64,000 nucleotides of DNA from JAIQET01 sp035542575 (lineage in GTDB: Bacteria; Acidobacteriota; Terriglobia; Terriglobales; Acidobacteriaceae). Location: positions 36,222-100,221 of the forward strand of contig DATKLE010000046.1 in assembly GCA_035542575.1 (NCBI GenBank). Reading direction: 5' to 3'. This document shows, one piece after another, positions 39,001 to 47,756 of the stretch. Position 1 is the first letter of the stretch, and each line of letters begins with the position of its first letter. The notes below the pieces were generated by a model. The model was not told where the DNA came from and did not search any database. It saw only the letters and a program-made list of their open reading frames with translations. The position numbers and the translations under genes were made by a program.

Positions 39001-40158
39001 ATGCAGCCGCGTTCTCCCACTCTCGAAGGGTTTCGGACCATGTTCCGCCGGCCGTCACTGGGTCTGGCGGAAATCACGTGGCGCTGGAGCTTTGGGTTTG
39101 CCGTCGCGTCGCTGCTCACTCTTTCCTGCCTGGAATATCTCGACACCTTGCCTGTTACCCGGGGTGAGATGCTGCTCTTGCGCAGCCGGCAACCGGCTCT
39201 GATCTCCCGGGCAATCGCGGACATTTTCCGGGGTAGCGCTCCGCGAGTGGTTGAAGTCGGTATTGTGCTGGCCGCAACTATGGCGATGGCTTGGATTGTT
39301 CTCGCTTCGTTGGGGCGAGCGGCCACGCTGCAAGCGCTTCTGCGGTATTTTCGGGAGTATGCCGCCACCTTGGGAGTGGTTCCTGCCGCCGAGAGCGTTC
39401 CCCAGACAGCCTCTTCGCGGTTGCGCTCCCTCTGCGGCCTAAACTTTTTTCGCGTGGGGGTGACCCTGGCCGCGGTGGTGGGCTGCCTGGGCGCTCTCCT
39501 GCTGGCCGGCGCAGCATCGCCCGAGAAGGATCCGTCGCCGTGGAGCGCTCTGCTGGTCTTCATGGTGCTGACCATGCTGGTATGGCTGGCCTGGTCGGCG
39601 CTGAACTGGTTTCTGTCGCTGGCTACAGTCTTTGTCGTGGGCCGCGGGCGGGACACCTTCGGCGCGGTGGCGAGCACGGTAGACCTGTGCCGGGCCCATG
39701 CTGGACCCGTGTTCGCGGCCGGGACGTGGTTTGGCCTGACCCACCTGGCGGCCTTTGTCATCGCCAGTTCCGTGGTGATGTTTCCTTTGGCTTTCATTGG
39801 CTTGCTGCCGCCGCCTGTGGTCCTGGGTGGCGTGCTCCTGATCACCTTGCTGTACTTCGCGGTAGTAGATTTCCTGTACGTGGGACGGTTGGCCGCTTAC
39901 GTGGCGATTGTCGAGCTTCCCGAAGCCCCGCCTGCACCGGCTGCGCCCCTGTTGTCGCCGCCTTCTCAGTCCGCAACCGTCAGTCCTCCGCCAGCGCCGT
40001 GTATTGATCAGGATGAACTCATCTTGAGCGACGTTGGAGGGGCCGGCACTCGGCAGTCAGCACTCGGCTTTCAGCCGGCGGCGAGTATCGACAAAGACGA
40101 AGCCATTCTCAGCGATCTTGCGGGTGACGCGGCTCCACCCGAGCCGCCGCAGGACTGA
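39001..40158 (+). CDS. Hypothetical polytopic membrane protein
   Basis: This 385-residue protein has about six hydrophobic helices (near residues 25-45, 92-112, 155-175, 183-205, 240-262, 265-292). The cytoplasmic or periplasmic tail is rich in Pro/Ala/Ser. The last 60 residues contain the motif IDQDELILSDVGG and its near copy IDKDEAILSDLAG. They are separated by a stretch (AGTRQSALGFQPAA) encoded by a short intergenic-type repeat. No family is recognised; similar proteins occur in Acidobacteriota. Confidence 0.7.
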   Translation: MQPRSPTLEGFRTMFRRPSLGLAEITWRWSFGFAVASLLTLSCLEYLDTLPVTRGEMLLLRSRQPALISRAIADIFRGSAPRVVEVGIVLAATMAMAWIVLASLGRAATLQALLRYFREYAATLGVVPAAESVPQTASSRLRSLCGLNFFRVGVTLAAVVGCLGALLLAGAASPEKDPSPWSALLVFMVLTMLVWLAWSALNWFLSLATVFVVGRGRDTFGAVASTVDLCRAHAGPVFAAGTWFGLTHLAAFVIASSVVMFPLAFIGLLPPPVVLGGVLLITLLYFAVVDFLYVGRLAAYVAIVELPEAPPAPAAPLLSPPSQSATVSPPPAPCIDQDELILSDVGGAGTRQSALGFQPAASIDKDEAILSDLAGDAAPPEPPQD

Positions 40159-40185
40159 ATGCTGATTGCTGAGTGCCGGTTTTGC
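40046..40185. repeat. Copies of a short GCACTCGG/GTGCTGA-type repeat
   Basis: The stretch 40046-40076 (CGGCACTCGG...CAGCACTCGG...TCAGCCGG) lies inside the coding tail of the membrane-protein gene. A shorter inverted-sense relative (TGCTGATTGCTGAGTGCCGG) lies after its stop at about 40159-40183. Related copies occur near 49290 and 54063-54162. Confidence 0.55.
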
Positions 40186-40221
40186 CCTTTACACTAACCT
40201 CCCGTTTTGAGACACTCATCC

Positions 40222-41784
40222 GTGGAAGCCCAATCCATCGTCGTCCTCGACTTTGGCGCGCAGTATTCGCAGCTCATCGCGCGCCGCATCCGCGAACAGA
40301 ACATATTCTCGGTCGTATTGCCGTGCAACGCCAAGCTGGACGAGATCCGCAGCTACTCGCCGGTGGGGATCATTCTGTCCGGCGGGCCTTCGTCGGTATA
40401 TGACAAGGACGCCCCGGTCGCCGACCAGCGCGTATTTGCTCTCGGCCTGCCGGTGCTCGGCATCTGTTACGGACTGCAATACATGGTGCACGCGCTTGGG
40501 GGCAAAGTACGTCCTGCAGACAAGCGCGAATACGGGCACGCCAGGATTGAACTGCTGAACGGCTCGCGCCTGTTCGAAGGCCTGCCCAAAGAGCTCGCCG
40601 TCTGGATGTCACATGGCGACGAGGCCGTCGAACTGCCTTCCGGCTTTCATTTGACGGCGAAGTCGCCCAGCGCTGTCGCCGCCATCGAAAACGCCGCGCA
40701 GAAGATGTGGGCGGTGCAATTCCATCCCGAAGTCCACCATACGCCGCGGGGCAGCGACATCCTGCGCAATTTCGCGGTCAATATCTGTGGCGCTCAACCC
40801 AGTTGGACCGCGCAGCACTTCATCGACGCCACCATTGCCAACGTTCGCCAGACCGTGGGCCAGGGCCGCGCCATCTGCGCACTGTCGGGCGGCGTAGATT
40901 CCTCGGTGGCGGCGACGCTGGTGGACCGTGCCCTGCGCGAGAGCAAGGGCCGCTCGCGGCTGACGTGTGTCTTCGTCAACAACGGCGTGCTGCGCAAGAA
41001 CGAGTTCGAGAAGGTGCAGCAGAACCTGCGCGACAAGCTCGGACTGCACATCGTGGCCATAGATGCCAGCCGGCGCTTCCTGGCCAAACTCAAGGGTGTG
41101 ATCGATCCCGAGAAGAAACGCAAGCTCATCGGCAACGAATTCATCGCTGTCTTCGAGGAGGAGGCACATCGCATCGAAAAAAAGGAAGGCAAAGTGGAGT
41201 GGCTGGTGCAGGGCACGCTGTACCCGGACGTGATCGAGTCGCGCTCGGTGCGCGGGCCGTCGCAGACCATCAAGACCCACCACAACGTGGGCGGCCTGCC
41301 GGAGAAGATGAAACTCAAGCTGATCGAGCCGCTGAAGGATCTGTTTAAGGATGAAGTCCGCAAGATCGGCCGCGATCTGGGCATGCCGGAAGAAATCCTC
41401 CAGCGCCAGCCATTCCCCGGGCCGGGACTGGCGGTGCGGGTGCTGGGCGAGGTCACGCCGGAACGTCTGGCCATTCTTCGCGAGTGCGACGACATTGTCG
41501 TTACCGAGATCAAGAAGGCCGGCCTGTACACGAAAATCTGGCAGTCCTTCGCGGTTCTCCTGCCGGTGATGTCGGTCGGGGTGATGGGCGACCAGCGCAC
41601 CTACGCGTACACCTGCGCCATTCGCGCGGTGCATTCCGAGGACGGCATGACCGCCGACTGGGTGCCGCTCCCCGGCGAGGTCCTGAAGACGATTTCGAGC
41701 CGCATTGTGAACGAAGTGAAGGGCGTGAACCGGGTGGTCTATGACATAACCTCAAAACCGCCCGGGACGATTGAGTGGGAATAG
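40222..41784 (+). CDS. guaA: GMP synthase (glutamine-hydrolysing)
   Basis: This 520-residue enzyme has a class I glutamine amidotransferase domain (nucleophile Cys in GICYGLQYM, His-Glu in FHPEVHHT). The ATP-pyrophosphatase domain has P-loop LSGGVDSSVAATLV, and the C-terminal dimerisation domain ends YDITSKPPGTIEWE. It converts XMP to GMP with glutamine as nitrogen donor. The GTG at 40222 gives the usual N-terminus (EAQSIVVLDFGAQYSQ); a TTG at 40207 is possible. It stands alone, without guaB next to it. Confidence 0.96.
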   Translation: MEAQSIVVLDFGAQYSQLIARRIREQNIFSVVLPCNAKLDEIRSYSPVGIILSGGPSSVYDKDAPVADQRVFALGLPVLGICYGLQYMVHALGGKVRPADKREYGHARIELLNGSRLFEGLPKELAVWMSHGDEAVELPSGFHLTAKSPSAVAAIENAAQKMWAVQFHPEVHHTPRGSDILRNFAVNICGAQPSWTAQHFIDATIANVRQTVGQGRAICALSGGVDSSVAATLVDRALRESKGRSRLTCVFVNNGVLRKNEFEKVQQNLRDKLGLHIVAIDASRRFLAKLKGVIDPEKKRKLIGNEFIAVFEEEAHRIEKKEGKVEWLVQGTLYPDVIESRSVRGPSQTIKTHHNVGGLPEKMKLKLIEPLKDLFKDEVRKIGRDLGMPEEILQRQPFPGPGLAVRVLGEVTPERLAILRECDDIVVTEIKKAGLYTKIWQSFAVLLPVMSVGVMGDQRTYAYTCAIRAVHSEDGMTADWVPLPGEVLKTISSRIVNEVKGVNRVVYDITSKPPGTIEWE

Positions 41785-41860
41785 CGGGATTGCCCGGTCC
41801 AGTTGGATAGGGGCGAAGCTGAGGTTCTGTCTGGGTCGAGGGCGGCCGGCGCGCTTGTCA

Positions 41861-41890
41861 TTGCAAATGGCGCAATCCCGTACGTATACT
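41861..41890 (+). promoter_or_regulatory. Sigma-70-like promoter for the secreted protein at 41929
   Basis: TTGCAA (41861-41866) and TATACT (41885-41890) are separated by 18 bases, in an AT-richer patch 39 bases ahead of the start codon. This matches the -35/-10 pattern of housekeeping promoters. Confidence 0.5.
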
Positions 41891-41928
41891 TTTTGCGAGT
41901 ATTCTTACCAGAAAGGGAGAGAAGTGTC

Positions 41929-42879
41929 ATGTTCAAGATTCGCTTAGTAAGAGCCGCGCTATCGCTTGCCATCATTCTCCCTTGCTTTGCCAGTGCGCGG
42001 CTGAGCCATGCCGCCACGGAAGTAAAGCTGGAGGACATCCTTTCAGGTTATCTTGCCTCAATTGGCAATCCTGCGGCGCGGTCTGCCGTCAAGTCGCGGG
42101 TTGTTGAGGGAACAACTCAGTTCAACGTTCTGACCGGCGGCGCCGGCAAGGCGACCGATGGCACGTCCGCGATTGTTTCCGACGGCCGCAAGGTCCAACT
42201 GATGATGAAGTTTCCCAACAGCAACTACCACGGCGAACGGTTTATCTGCGACGGGAACAAGGTGTCGGTCGCTACCGCCACTGATGCCCAGACGCGGTCG
42301 AACTTCGGAAACTTCGTTTATATCCAGGACATCGTCCTGCGGGAAGGCTTGCTGGGCGGAGAACTTTCCACCGCCTGGCCGCTGCTTGACCTGGAACAGC
42401 GGAAGGCTAAGCTTAGTTACGAAGGACTGAAAACCATTGATGGAAAGCAGTTGCACGAGGTCAAGTACAAGCCTAAGAAGGGTCAAGATGTGGAAATCTA
42501 CTTGTACTTTGATCCGGAGAGCTACCATCACGTGCTGACGGTGTACAAGTTGTCGATCCGCCCCCAACTGGCTCAAGGGGGGCAGCAGAACCCCTTGGCA
42601 GTCCCCGAGCTTGGGGGAGGGCGGGGATCGTCGCCGTTGCAAGGTACAGTGAGCCCTGACGCGGCGCAGGCGGGCGCTCAGCAGGAGACCCGCTACACGG
42701 TGGAGGAGAGATTCAGCGAGTTCAAGGCTGCCGATGGTCTCACTCTGCCGAATCACTACACGATTCACTTTATGCAGGAGCCACAGGGCGGGAACACGAC
42801 TATTTTGGATTGGGACACCAGCGCGAATCGAATCCTTGAAAACGTTACGCTCGACCCGCGAAACTTCCAAGTGAAGTAA
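41929..42879 (+). CDS. Secreted protein, LolA/outer-membrane-lipoprotein-sorting-like
   Basis: The 316-residue product starts at ATG 41929 after a GGGAGAG box and has a signal peptide (MFKIRLVRAALSLAIILPC). The mature part contains YLASIGNPAARSAVKSR, ISDGRKVQLMMKFPN-like and DGKQLHEVKYKPKKGQDVEIYLYFDP. This alternating-strand pattern resembles the LolA-like fold of many acidobacterial exported proteins (outer membrane lipoprotein-sorting or DUF4292-like). The role is unproven. A plausible sigma-70 promoter lies at 41861-41890. Confidence 0.7.
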   Translation: MFKIRLVRAALSLAIILPCFASARLSHAATEVKLEDILSGYLASIGNPAARSAVKSRVVEGTTQFNVLTGGAGKATDGTSAIVSDGRKVQLMMKFPNSNYHGERFICDGNKVSVATATDAQTRSNFGNFVYIQDIVLREGLLGGELSTAWPLLDLEQRKAKLSYEGLKTIDGKQLHEVKYKPKKGQDVEIYLYFDPESYHHVLTVYKLSIRPQLAQGGQQNPLAVPELGGGRGSSPLQGTVSPDAAQAGAQQETRYTVEERFSEFKAADGLTLPNHYTIHFMQEPQGGNTTILDWDTSANRILENVTLDPRNFQVK

Positions 42880-42895
42880 GGAGTGCTGACGGGTA

Positions 42896-43669
42896 TTAAT
42901 TCTTTTCGGCTATCTTCCGCGACACGGCTGTAGCCAGCCTGCGTGGGGCGAGGCGTACCGACTCTGCCAGCAGCCAGTTGCGCAGCCCTGATATCAGTAC
43001 CGGCTTGCCGGCCAGCATCCCACGATAGCCGTCAAGGGCCACTGCCTTGGCGCTCATCATCCCCATTCTCACCAGCCGCGAGCCCTGCATGGCCGCACGC
43101 TCCTGGAATCCGGTTTGCGTCGGACCGGGGCACAAGCAGGTTACGGTGATGCCGCTGGATTTCAACTCATTGTCCAGCGCCTCGGAAAATGACAGCACAT
43201 AGGCCTTGCTGGCGTAGTAAACGGCCATCAGCGGCCCCGGTTGAAAAGCAGCAGTGGATGCCACATTGAGGATTCTGCCCGAGTGGCGTTCAACCATCGG
43301 GCCCAGGAACAGTCTCGAAAGTTGGGTAAGGGCAGTGACGTTCAGTTGGATCTGGCCAAGACTCTCTGCCAGGGGAATCTCCGCGAACTTGCCGTGCTGG
43401 CCGTAAGCGGCATTGTTCACCAGGAAATCGATGGCAATCCCCTCCCGCTGTACTTGATCAAAGAGGAATTGCGGAGCTGGTGTGGCAGTGAGGTCAAGCG
43501 CGATCGGTCGCACCGCGACCCCGAACTGGCGCTGCAGTTCGTCGGCAAACTGCGCCAGCCTGGGACCGCTGCGAGCAACCAGCACCAGATTGTGATGGTC
43601 TTTGGCGAACAGCTTCGCCAGTTCGTAACCGATGCCACCGGACGCACCGGTGATGAGGGCAGTTGTCAT
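42896..43669 (-). CDS. Short-chain dehydrogenase/reductase
   Basis: This 257-residue SDR has the nucleotide-binding TGASGGIG (residues 7-14), NNAAYG, catalytic Ser in LNVASTAAF, YYASK (Tyr/Lys) and the PGPTQTGF loop. Classical SDRs reduce or oxidise ketones/alcohols with NAD(P)H; an Arg after the first strand (ARSGPR) favours NADP. The substrate is unknown. It is convergent with the secreted protein gene upstream, with only 16 bases between stops. Confidence 0.9.
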   Translation of the reverse strand: MTTALITGASGGIGYELAKLFAKDHHNLVLVARSGPRLAQFADELQRQFGVAVRPIALDLTATPAPQFLFDQVQREGIAIDFLVNNAAYGQHGKFAEIPLAESLGQIQLNVTALTQLSRLFLGPMVERHSGRILNVASTAAFQPGPLMAVYYASKAYVLSFSEALDNELKSSGITVTCLCPGPTQTGFQERAAMQGSRLVRMGMMSAKAVALDGYRGMLAGKPVLISGLRNWLLAESVRLAPRRLATAVSRKIAEKN

Positions 43670-43961
43670 GCGGCACGCTGCGGATACCGTGGAAGACTAC
43701 ATCCAATCGCCAGGAGTATACGTTATCCTAACGATGCAACGGGCCGGGATAGGAGGCCTCCCGGCGGATCCCGTTCTCGGAATGCTAATGTGGCTCATGT
43801 GGGCAAGGAAGCCAGAGACTTTGTCGCCTTGCCCGGTGACCGCACATTACTTTGGTTTGGTCCTACCCCAAAGTTAGCTTGCCCCGACTGCAGAGCCGTC
43901 CTAAAACCAAGCAGGCAATGCAGCAGACTTTTACCGAAAGCCGGCGCACTGCCGATCGGGA
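43670..43961. other. Intergenic region without a supported gene
   Basis: This 292-base divergent spacer separates the SDR gene (minus) and the VWA gene (plus). Short open frames exist, but none has a ribosome site or recognisable product. It presumably holds promoters for both genes; no clear -35/-10 pair was found. Confidence 0.5.
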
Positions 43962-44981
43962 ATGGGGCGGTGCGTCATGCCGGCTGGTTGCAGAGCGTTT
44001 TCCTTCCGCAGTCTGTTTTTCCTCTGGGTCTTGACCTTCGCAGGTTGGGCTTGGGCTCAGGACGACATCAGCGAAGGACACATCGCACCGCGCGACGCGG
44101 TGGCGGCTAACACGACCATGGCAACGGACTCAGCCCTCAATACCTACAGCAAGCCTATTCGCAAGACCGTGGACCTGGTGCTGGTTCCAGTCACCATCAC
44201 CGACAGCCTGAACCGGTTGGTGGTAGGGCTGAGGCAGGACAATTTCCAGGTTTTTGAGGGCAAGGAGCGGCAATCCATCCAACACTTCTCCAGCGAGGAT
44301 GCGCCCGTGTCAGTGGGAATCATCGTGGATACCAGCGGAAGCATGAAGTTCAAGATGGACCGGGCGCAGGAAGCGGTCAAGCAGTTCTGCGCCGCCGCCA
44401 ACCCGCAAGACGAATTTTTCATGATCACGTTCTCCAACCAGCCTCTCCTGGTGGCAGATTTCACATCTCGTCCCGAAGAGGTCGAAAACAAGCTGCTGTT
44501 TGCGAGAGCTCAGGGCGAAACCTCGCTGCTTGATGCCATCTACTTGGGCATTAACAAGATGCGCGAGGCCAAGTATCCCAGGAAGGCGTTGCTGATTATC
44601 TCCGACGGCGGGGACAACCACAGCCGGTACACCGAGAAGGAGGTCAAATCCTCGGTGAAAGAAGCTGACGTGGTGATTTATGCGGTGGGCACCTACGATC
44701 GGTACTTTCCTACGCAGGAGGAACGACTAGGGCCGGAGCTGCTGAGCGACATTGCGGAGGTCACGGGCGGACAAGCCTTTACTCTCGACAACCCCAACGA
44801 CTTGCCGGAAGTGGTCGGCCGAGTCGGTGTCGCGCTGCGTAACCAATACGTGCTGGCCTACCGCCCGGAGAACACGCTGCGCGATGGAAAATGGCACAAG
44901 ATCAAAATCAAGCTGAGGATCCCCAAGCTGGCATTCCTCCATGTGCACGCGAAAACGGGCTACTACGCGGCGAGCGAGTAG
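43962..44981 (+). CDS. Secreted VWA-domain protein (acidobacterial VWFA-related)
   Basis: This 339-residue exported protein has a signal peptide (about residues 12-33) and an N-terminal segment with DLVLVPVTITDSLNRLV and FQVFEGKERQSIQ. The VWA domain has an intact metal-site motif DTSGSMKFK, and IISDGGDNHSRYTEKEV and QYVLAYRPEN follow. This arrangement is the acidobacterial VWFA-related family (TIGR03436-like), many copies of which occur per genome and whose function is unknown. It is a close paralogue of the protein at 50859. An in-frame ATG at 43977 is an alternative start. Confidence 0.88.
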   Translation: MGRCVMPAGCRAFSFRSLFFLWVLTFAGWAWAQDDISEGHIAPRDAVAANTTMATDSALNTYSKPIRKTVDLVLVPVTITDSLNRLVVGLRQDNFQVFEGKERQSIQHFSSEDAPVSVGIIVDTSGSMKFKMDRAQEAVKQFCAAANPQDEFFMITFSNQPLLVADFTSRPEEVENKLLFARAQGETSLLDAIYLGINKMREAKYPRKALLIISDGGDNHSRYTEKEVKSSVKEADVVIYAVGTYDRYFPTQEERLGPELLSDIAEVTGGQAFTLDNPNDLPEVVGRVGVALRNQYVLAYRPENTLRDGKWHKIKIKLRIPKLAFLHVHAKTGYYAASE

Positions 44982-45137
44982 GAGGACTACCGGTGTCGGG
45001 CCGCTCGCAGGGCTGCGGCGCGGTTGATGCAGAAAACTTGCGGCATCGCTGAAGCGATCCCCTCATGCCAATTGCCTGCTCTCGCGGCACGAGCGTGTTA
45101 CGTCAATCCGGCGCGCTCTGTCTTCGTCGAACCTCTG

Positions 45138-46145
45138 CTACGCTCCGGCCATGACAGGTTCAAGCTCGTAGATTGAATGCCATGAGGTAGCGGCTTTCAG
45201 TCGTGAATTGACGTTCTTGATGTTGGTCACGCCTTCGGTCTCCAGCCACTTGCGGAAGCCCGCGGCGCCCTGCTTGGCGTAGATCGGGATGCCATCCTTC
45301 CAGGTGGCGCGCCCGCAGAGCACGCCGTTGAACTTCACCCCGGTCTCGGCAGCCAGGTCCAGCGTCTCACTGAATTCGGCATTGCTGACGCCGGCGGAAA
45401 GATAGATGAACGGCTTGGTGGCCACGCCCGCGGCCTTGTGGAACAGGTCAATGGCTTCCTTCTTGCTGTACGCCTTTTGGCCGGTGAAGACCTTGACGCC
45501 CTCGACGAACTTCATGTTCACCGGGATCTCTACCTTCAACACGTCAACGCCGTAGCGGTCTTTGGAGAACTCCTTCATGCTGCCGATAACGATATCGGGC
45601 TTCTTCTTGGCGTACTCAAGGCCCTTCTCGTCGAGACCTTCTTCGTAGCCGACGAATTCGAGGAAGAAGGGGATATCGTTGGCGCGGCACTCATCGCCGA
45701 TGCGCTCCACCCAGGCGTGCTTGCGATCGTTGATGTCCTTGGGATCGAAGGGAGTGTAGTAAAGCAGGATCTTGCAGCAGTCGGCGCCGGCTTCTTTCAG
45801 GCGGCGCACCGACCAGTGATCGAGCAGGTCAGGGAGCCGGCCGGGACCGGTCTTGTCGTACCCGGTCTTCTCGTAGGCGAGGAGCAAACCGGCATTCTTG
45901 GCACGCTTCCGGGAAGCGGGGAGGCCCCACTCGGGGTCAAGCAGGATGGCGCTAGCGTGAGGAGTGAGGACTTCGGTGACCAAGGACTTGAACTCCTCCA
46001 TCATGGCGTCGGTGATCTCGGAACCGCGTTCCTTGGCCAGGGCCTTCTGCAGGGAGCCGCGCTGGTCCATGGCGGCAGCGGCGATGACACCACGTTCGTT
46101 GGAAACAGCCTTCAAGCCCGAGAGTTTTCCAGGGGTCAGTTTCAT
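45138..46145 (-). CDS. lacD: Tagatose 1,6-diphosphate aldolase (LacD-type)
   Basis: This 335-residue class I aldolase matches LacD in length and motifs: AAAAMDQRGSLQKALAKERG, ILLDPEWGLPASR, LKVEIPVNMKFVEG and KPFIYLSAGVSN. It cleaves tagatose 1,6-bisphosphate (and other ketose bisphosphates) to dihydroxyacetone phosphate and glyceraldehyde 3-phosphate. A strong GGAGGA ribosome site precedes the ATG. There are no other lac/tagatose genes nearby, so it may serve general sugar phosphate metabolism. Confidence 0.9.
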   Translation of the reverse strand: MKLTPGKLSGLKAVSNERGVIAAAAMDQRGSLQKALAKERGSEITDAMMEEFKSLVTEVLTPHASAILLDPEWGLPASRKRAKNAGLLLAYEKTGYDKTGPGRLPDLLDHWSVRRLKEAGADCCKILLYYTPFDPKDINDRKHAWVERIGDECRANDIPFFLEFVGYEEGLDEKGLEYAKKKPDIVIGSMKEFSKDRYGVDVLKVEIPVNMKFVEGVKVFTGQKAYSKKEAIDLFHKAAGVATKPFIYLSAGVSNAEFSETLDLAAETGVKFNGVLCGRATWKDGIPIYAKQGAAGFRKWLETEGVTNIKNVNSRLKAATSWHSIYELEPVMAGA

Positions 46146-46274
46146 GGGTTCCTCCGAATTAGTGCGGATTGCAAAAAGGATGGCGCCCGCCTTCGGTTGG
46201 GATCCGCAGCGGGACGGCCATCATTGTATACGCACGGCAGGCAAATGAAAACCACAGCAGCGGTGACGCTGGGC

Positions 46275-47012
46275 TCATTGCCGCAGCGTCAGGGTGCCCA
46301 GAATGGCTTGCTGCTTGGCGATTAAAGACTGTATGCCCTGGCTGGCGATGGCGATCATCTTGCCGAGTTGGGGTTCGTCAAAGACCTGGTGTTCGGCGGT
46401 GGCCTGGACCTCGACGAACTTGCGCCCCGCGGTCATGACGAAATTCATGTCTACGTCGGCGCGGGAGTCCTCTTCATAGCTGAGATCGAGCATGATCTCG
46501 CCATCCACGATGCCGACGCTGACAGCGGCCACAAAGTCGCGCAAGGGAACGGAGGTCAGGGTGCCGGCCTCAACCAGCTTCTCCATGGCCAGCCCAAGGG
46601 CGACGAAGGCGCCGGTGATAGAAGCGGTGCGGGTACCGCCATCGGCCTGGATGACGTCGCAGTCAATCCAGATGGTGCGTTCGCCCAGGCGTTCGAGGTC
46701 GGTGACGGCGCGCAGGGAACGGCCAATGAGGCGCTGGATTTCGTGGGTGCGTCCGCTGGGGCGGCCTTTGTTGACTTCCCGCGGTGTGCGGGTCAGGGTA
46801 GCGCGGGGCAGCATGGCGTACTCGCTCGAGATCCAGCCCTTGCCGGTGTTGCGCAGGAACTGGGGCACGGTCTCCTCCACCGACGCGGTGCAGATGACCC
46901 GGGTGTTGCCGACTTCGATAAGCACTGAGCCCTCGGCTGTGGTGACGTAATCGGGAAGGATGTTGACCGGGCGCATCTGGTCGGGAGTGCGGTTGTCGGA
47001 GCGGTAGACCAT
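46275..47012 (-). CDS. rph: Ribonuclease PH
   Basis: This 245-residue phosphorolytic exoribonuclease has the standard start (RSDNRTPDQMRPVNI), GSVLIEVGNTRVICTASVEE, RGRSRRE-like PSGRTHEIQRLIGRSLRAV, and the catalytic IDCDVIQADGGTRTASITGAF. It trims 3' ends of tRNA precursors. It follows a GerMN-domain gene and an amidase gene on the same strand; the gerM-rph linkage is also known in Bacillus. Confidence 0.96.
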   Translation of the reverse strand: MVYRSDNRTPDQMRPVNILPDYVTTAEGSVLIEVGNTRVICTASVEETVPQFLRNTGKGWISSEYAMLPRATLTRTPREVNKGRPSGRTHEIQRLIGRSLRAVTDLERLGERTIWIDCDVIQADGGTRTASITGAFVALGLAMEKLVEAGTLTSVPLRDFVAAVSVGIVDGEIMLDLSYEEDSRADVDMNFVMTAGRKFVEVQATAEHQVFDEPQLGKMIAIASQGIQSLIAKQQAILGTLTLRQ

Positions 47013-47159
47013 GGCGAGATTCTAAATGAACGCCGACTCAGCGGCGGAAGGATGATTCTAATTGACAATTTCAATGGCCAGCTGCCCATTGAAGAACCGT
47101 GCATCCTGCCCCGTCTCGAAAACAAGTCAGCAATCGGCAATTGGAAATGGGCAATGAGT

Positions 47160-47756
47160 TCACTGCTCTGACTGGAGCAGTGCCGCCATCTGGTTGACCT
47201 GGGAGACGTCGTAGAAGCCGGAGAGGTCGGCGTGCCCAGCGAGGGTGTCGCGCGGCTTGCCGCCCACCAGAATCTTGACCCGGGTGATGCCGGGGACGTT
47301 GGCAGAAAGGGTTTGGACGAGGGAGGCGACCGTGAGTTCCTCCACCAGAACACCAGAACGGTGACCTTCGGCAAAGGCTTCGTTGGTGTCAATCACCGCA
47401 AGGCCGGGCTCGACCAGGTAGACATCCCGGACTTCGGCCCCGGTGGCCAGGGGATGAGGCGAGGATTTGCCGAGGTAAAGGTCGAGCAAGGCGCGAAGCA
47501 GCTCCTCGGCGCGCTGCTGGCGTCCGGCGGGGAGGGGGATACGGGCGGATTGCGCCCGCAGCCCGCCGGGATCATCGTAGGCGACGTACAGAGTGACCTG
47601 CTCGGTAGGCCCGGAAACCGGGGGCGCGACCGGGCTGGCGTAGGCAGAAGCTCCAGTCTGGGTAACGCGTCTGCGCATGCGCCAGACGTACACGCTCATG
47701 CCCAGCGCCACCGCCAACATGATGGCGACACTGATCACCAGGTGCCGCGGAATCAT
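47160..47756 (-). CDS. GerMN-domain membrane-anchored protein
   Basis: This 198-residue protein has a single N-terminal transmembrane helix (VISVAIMLAVALGMSVYVW) and one GerMN domain (about residues 48-180). The domain shows LYVAYDDPGGLRAQSARIPLP, EELLRALLDLYLG and VIDTNEAFAEGHRSGVLVEEL. In sporeformers GerM takes part in envelope remodelling; in non-sporulators GerMN proteins are envelope proteins of unclear role. The start ATG overlaps the amidase stop codon by four bases (ATGA), so translation is coupled to the cell-wall amidase. Confidence 0.88.
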   Translation of the reverse strand: MIPRHLVISVAIMLAVALGMSVYVWRMRRRVTQTGASAYASPVAPPVSGPTEQVTLYVAYDDPGGLRAQSARIPLPAGRQQRAEELLRALLDLYLGKSSPHPLATGAEVRDVYLVEPGLAVIDTNEAFAEGHRSGVLVEELTVASLVQTLSANVPGITRVKILVGGKPRDTLAGHADLSGFYDVSQVNQMAALLQSEQ

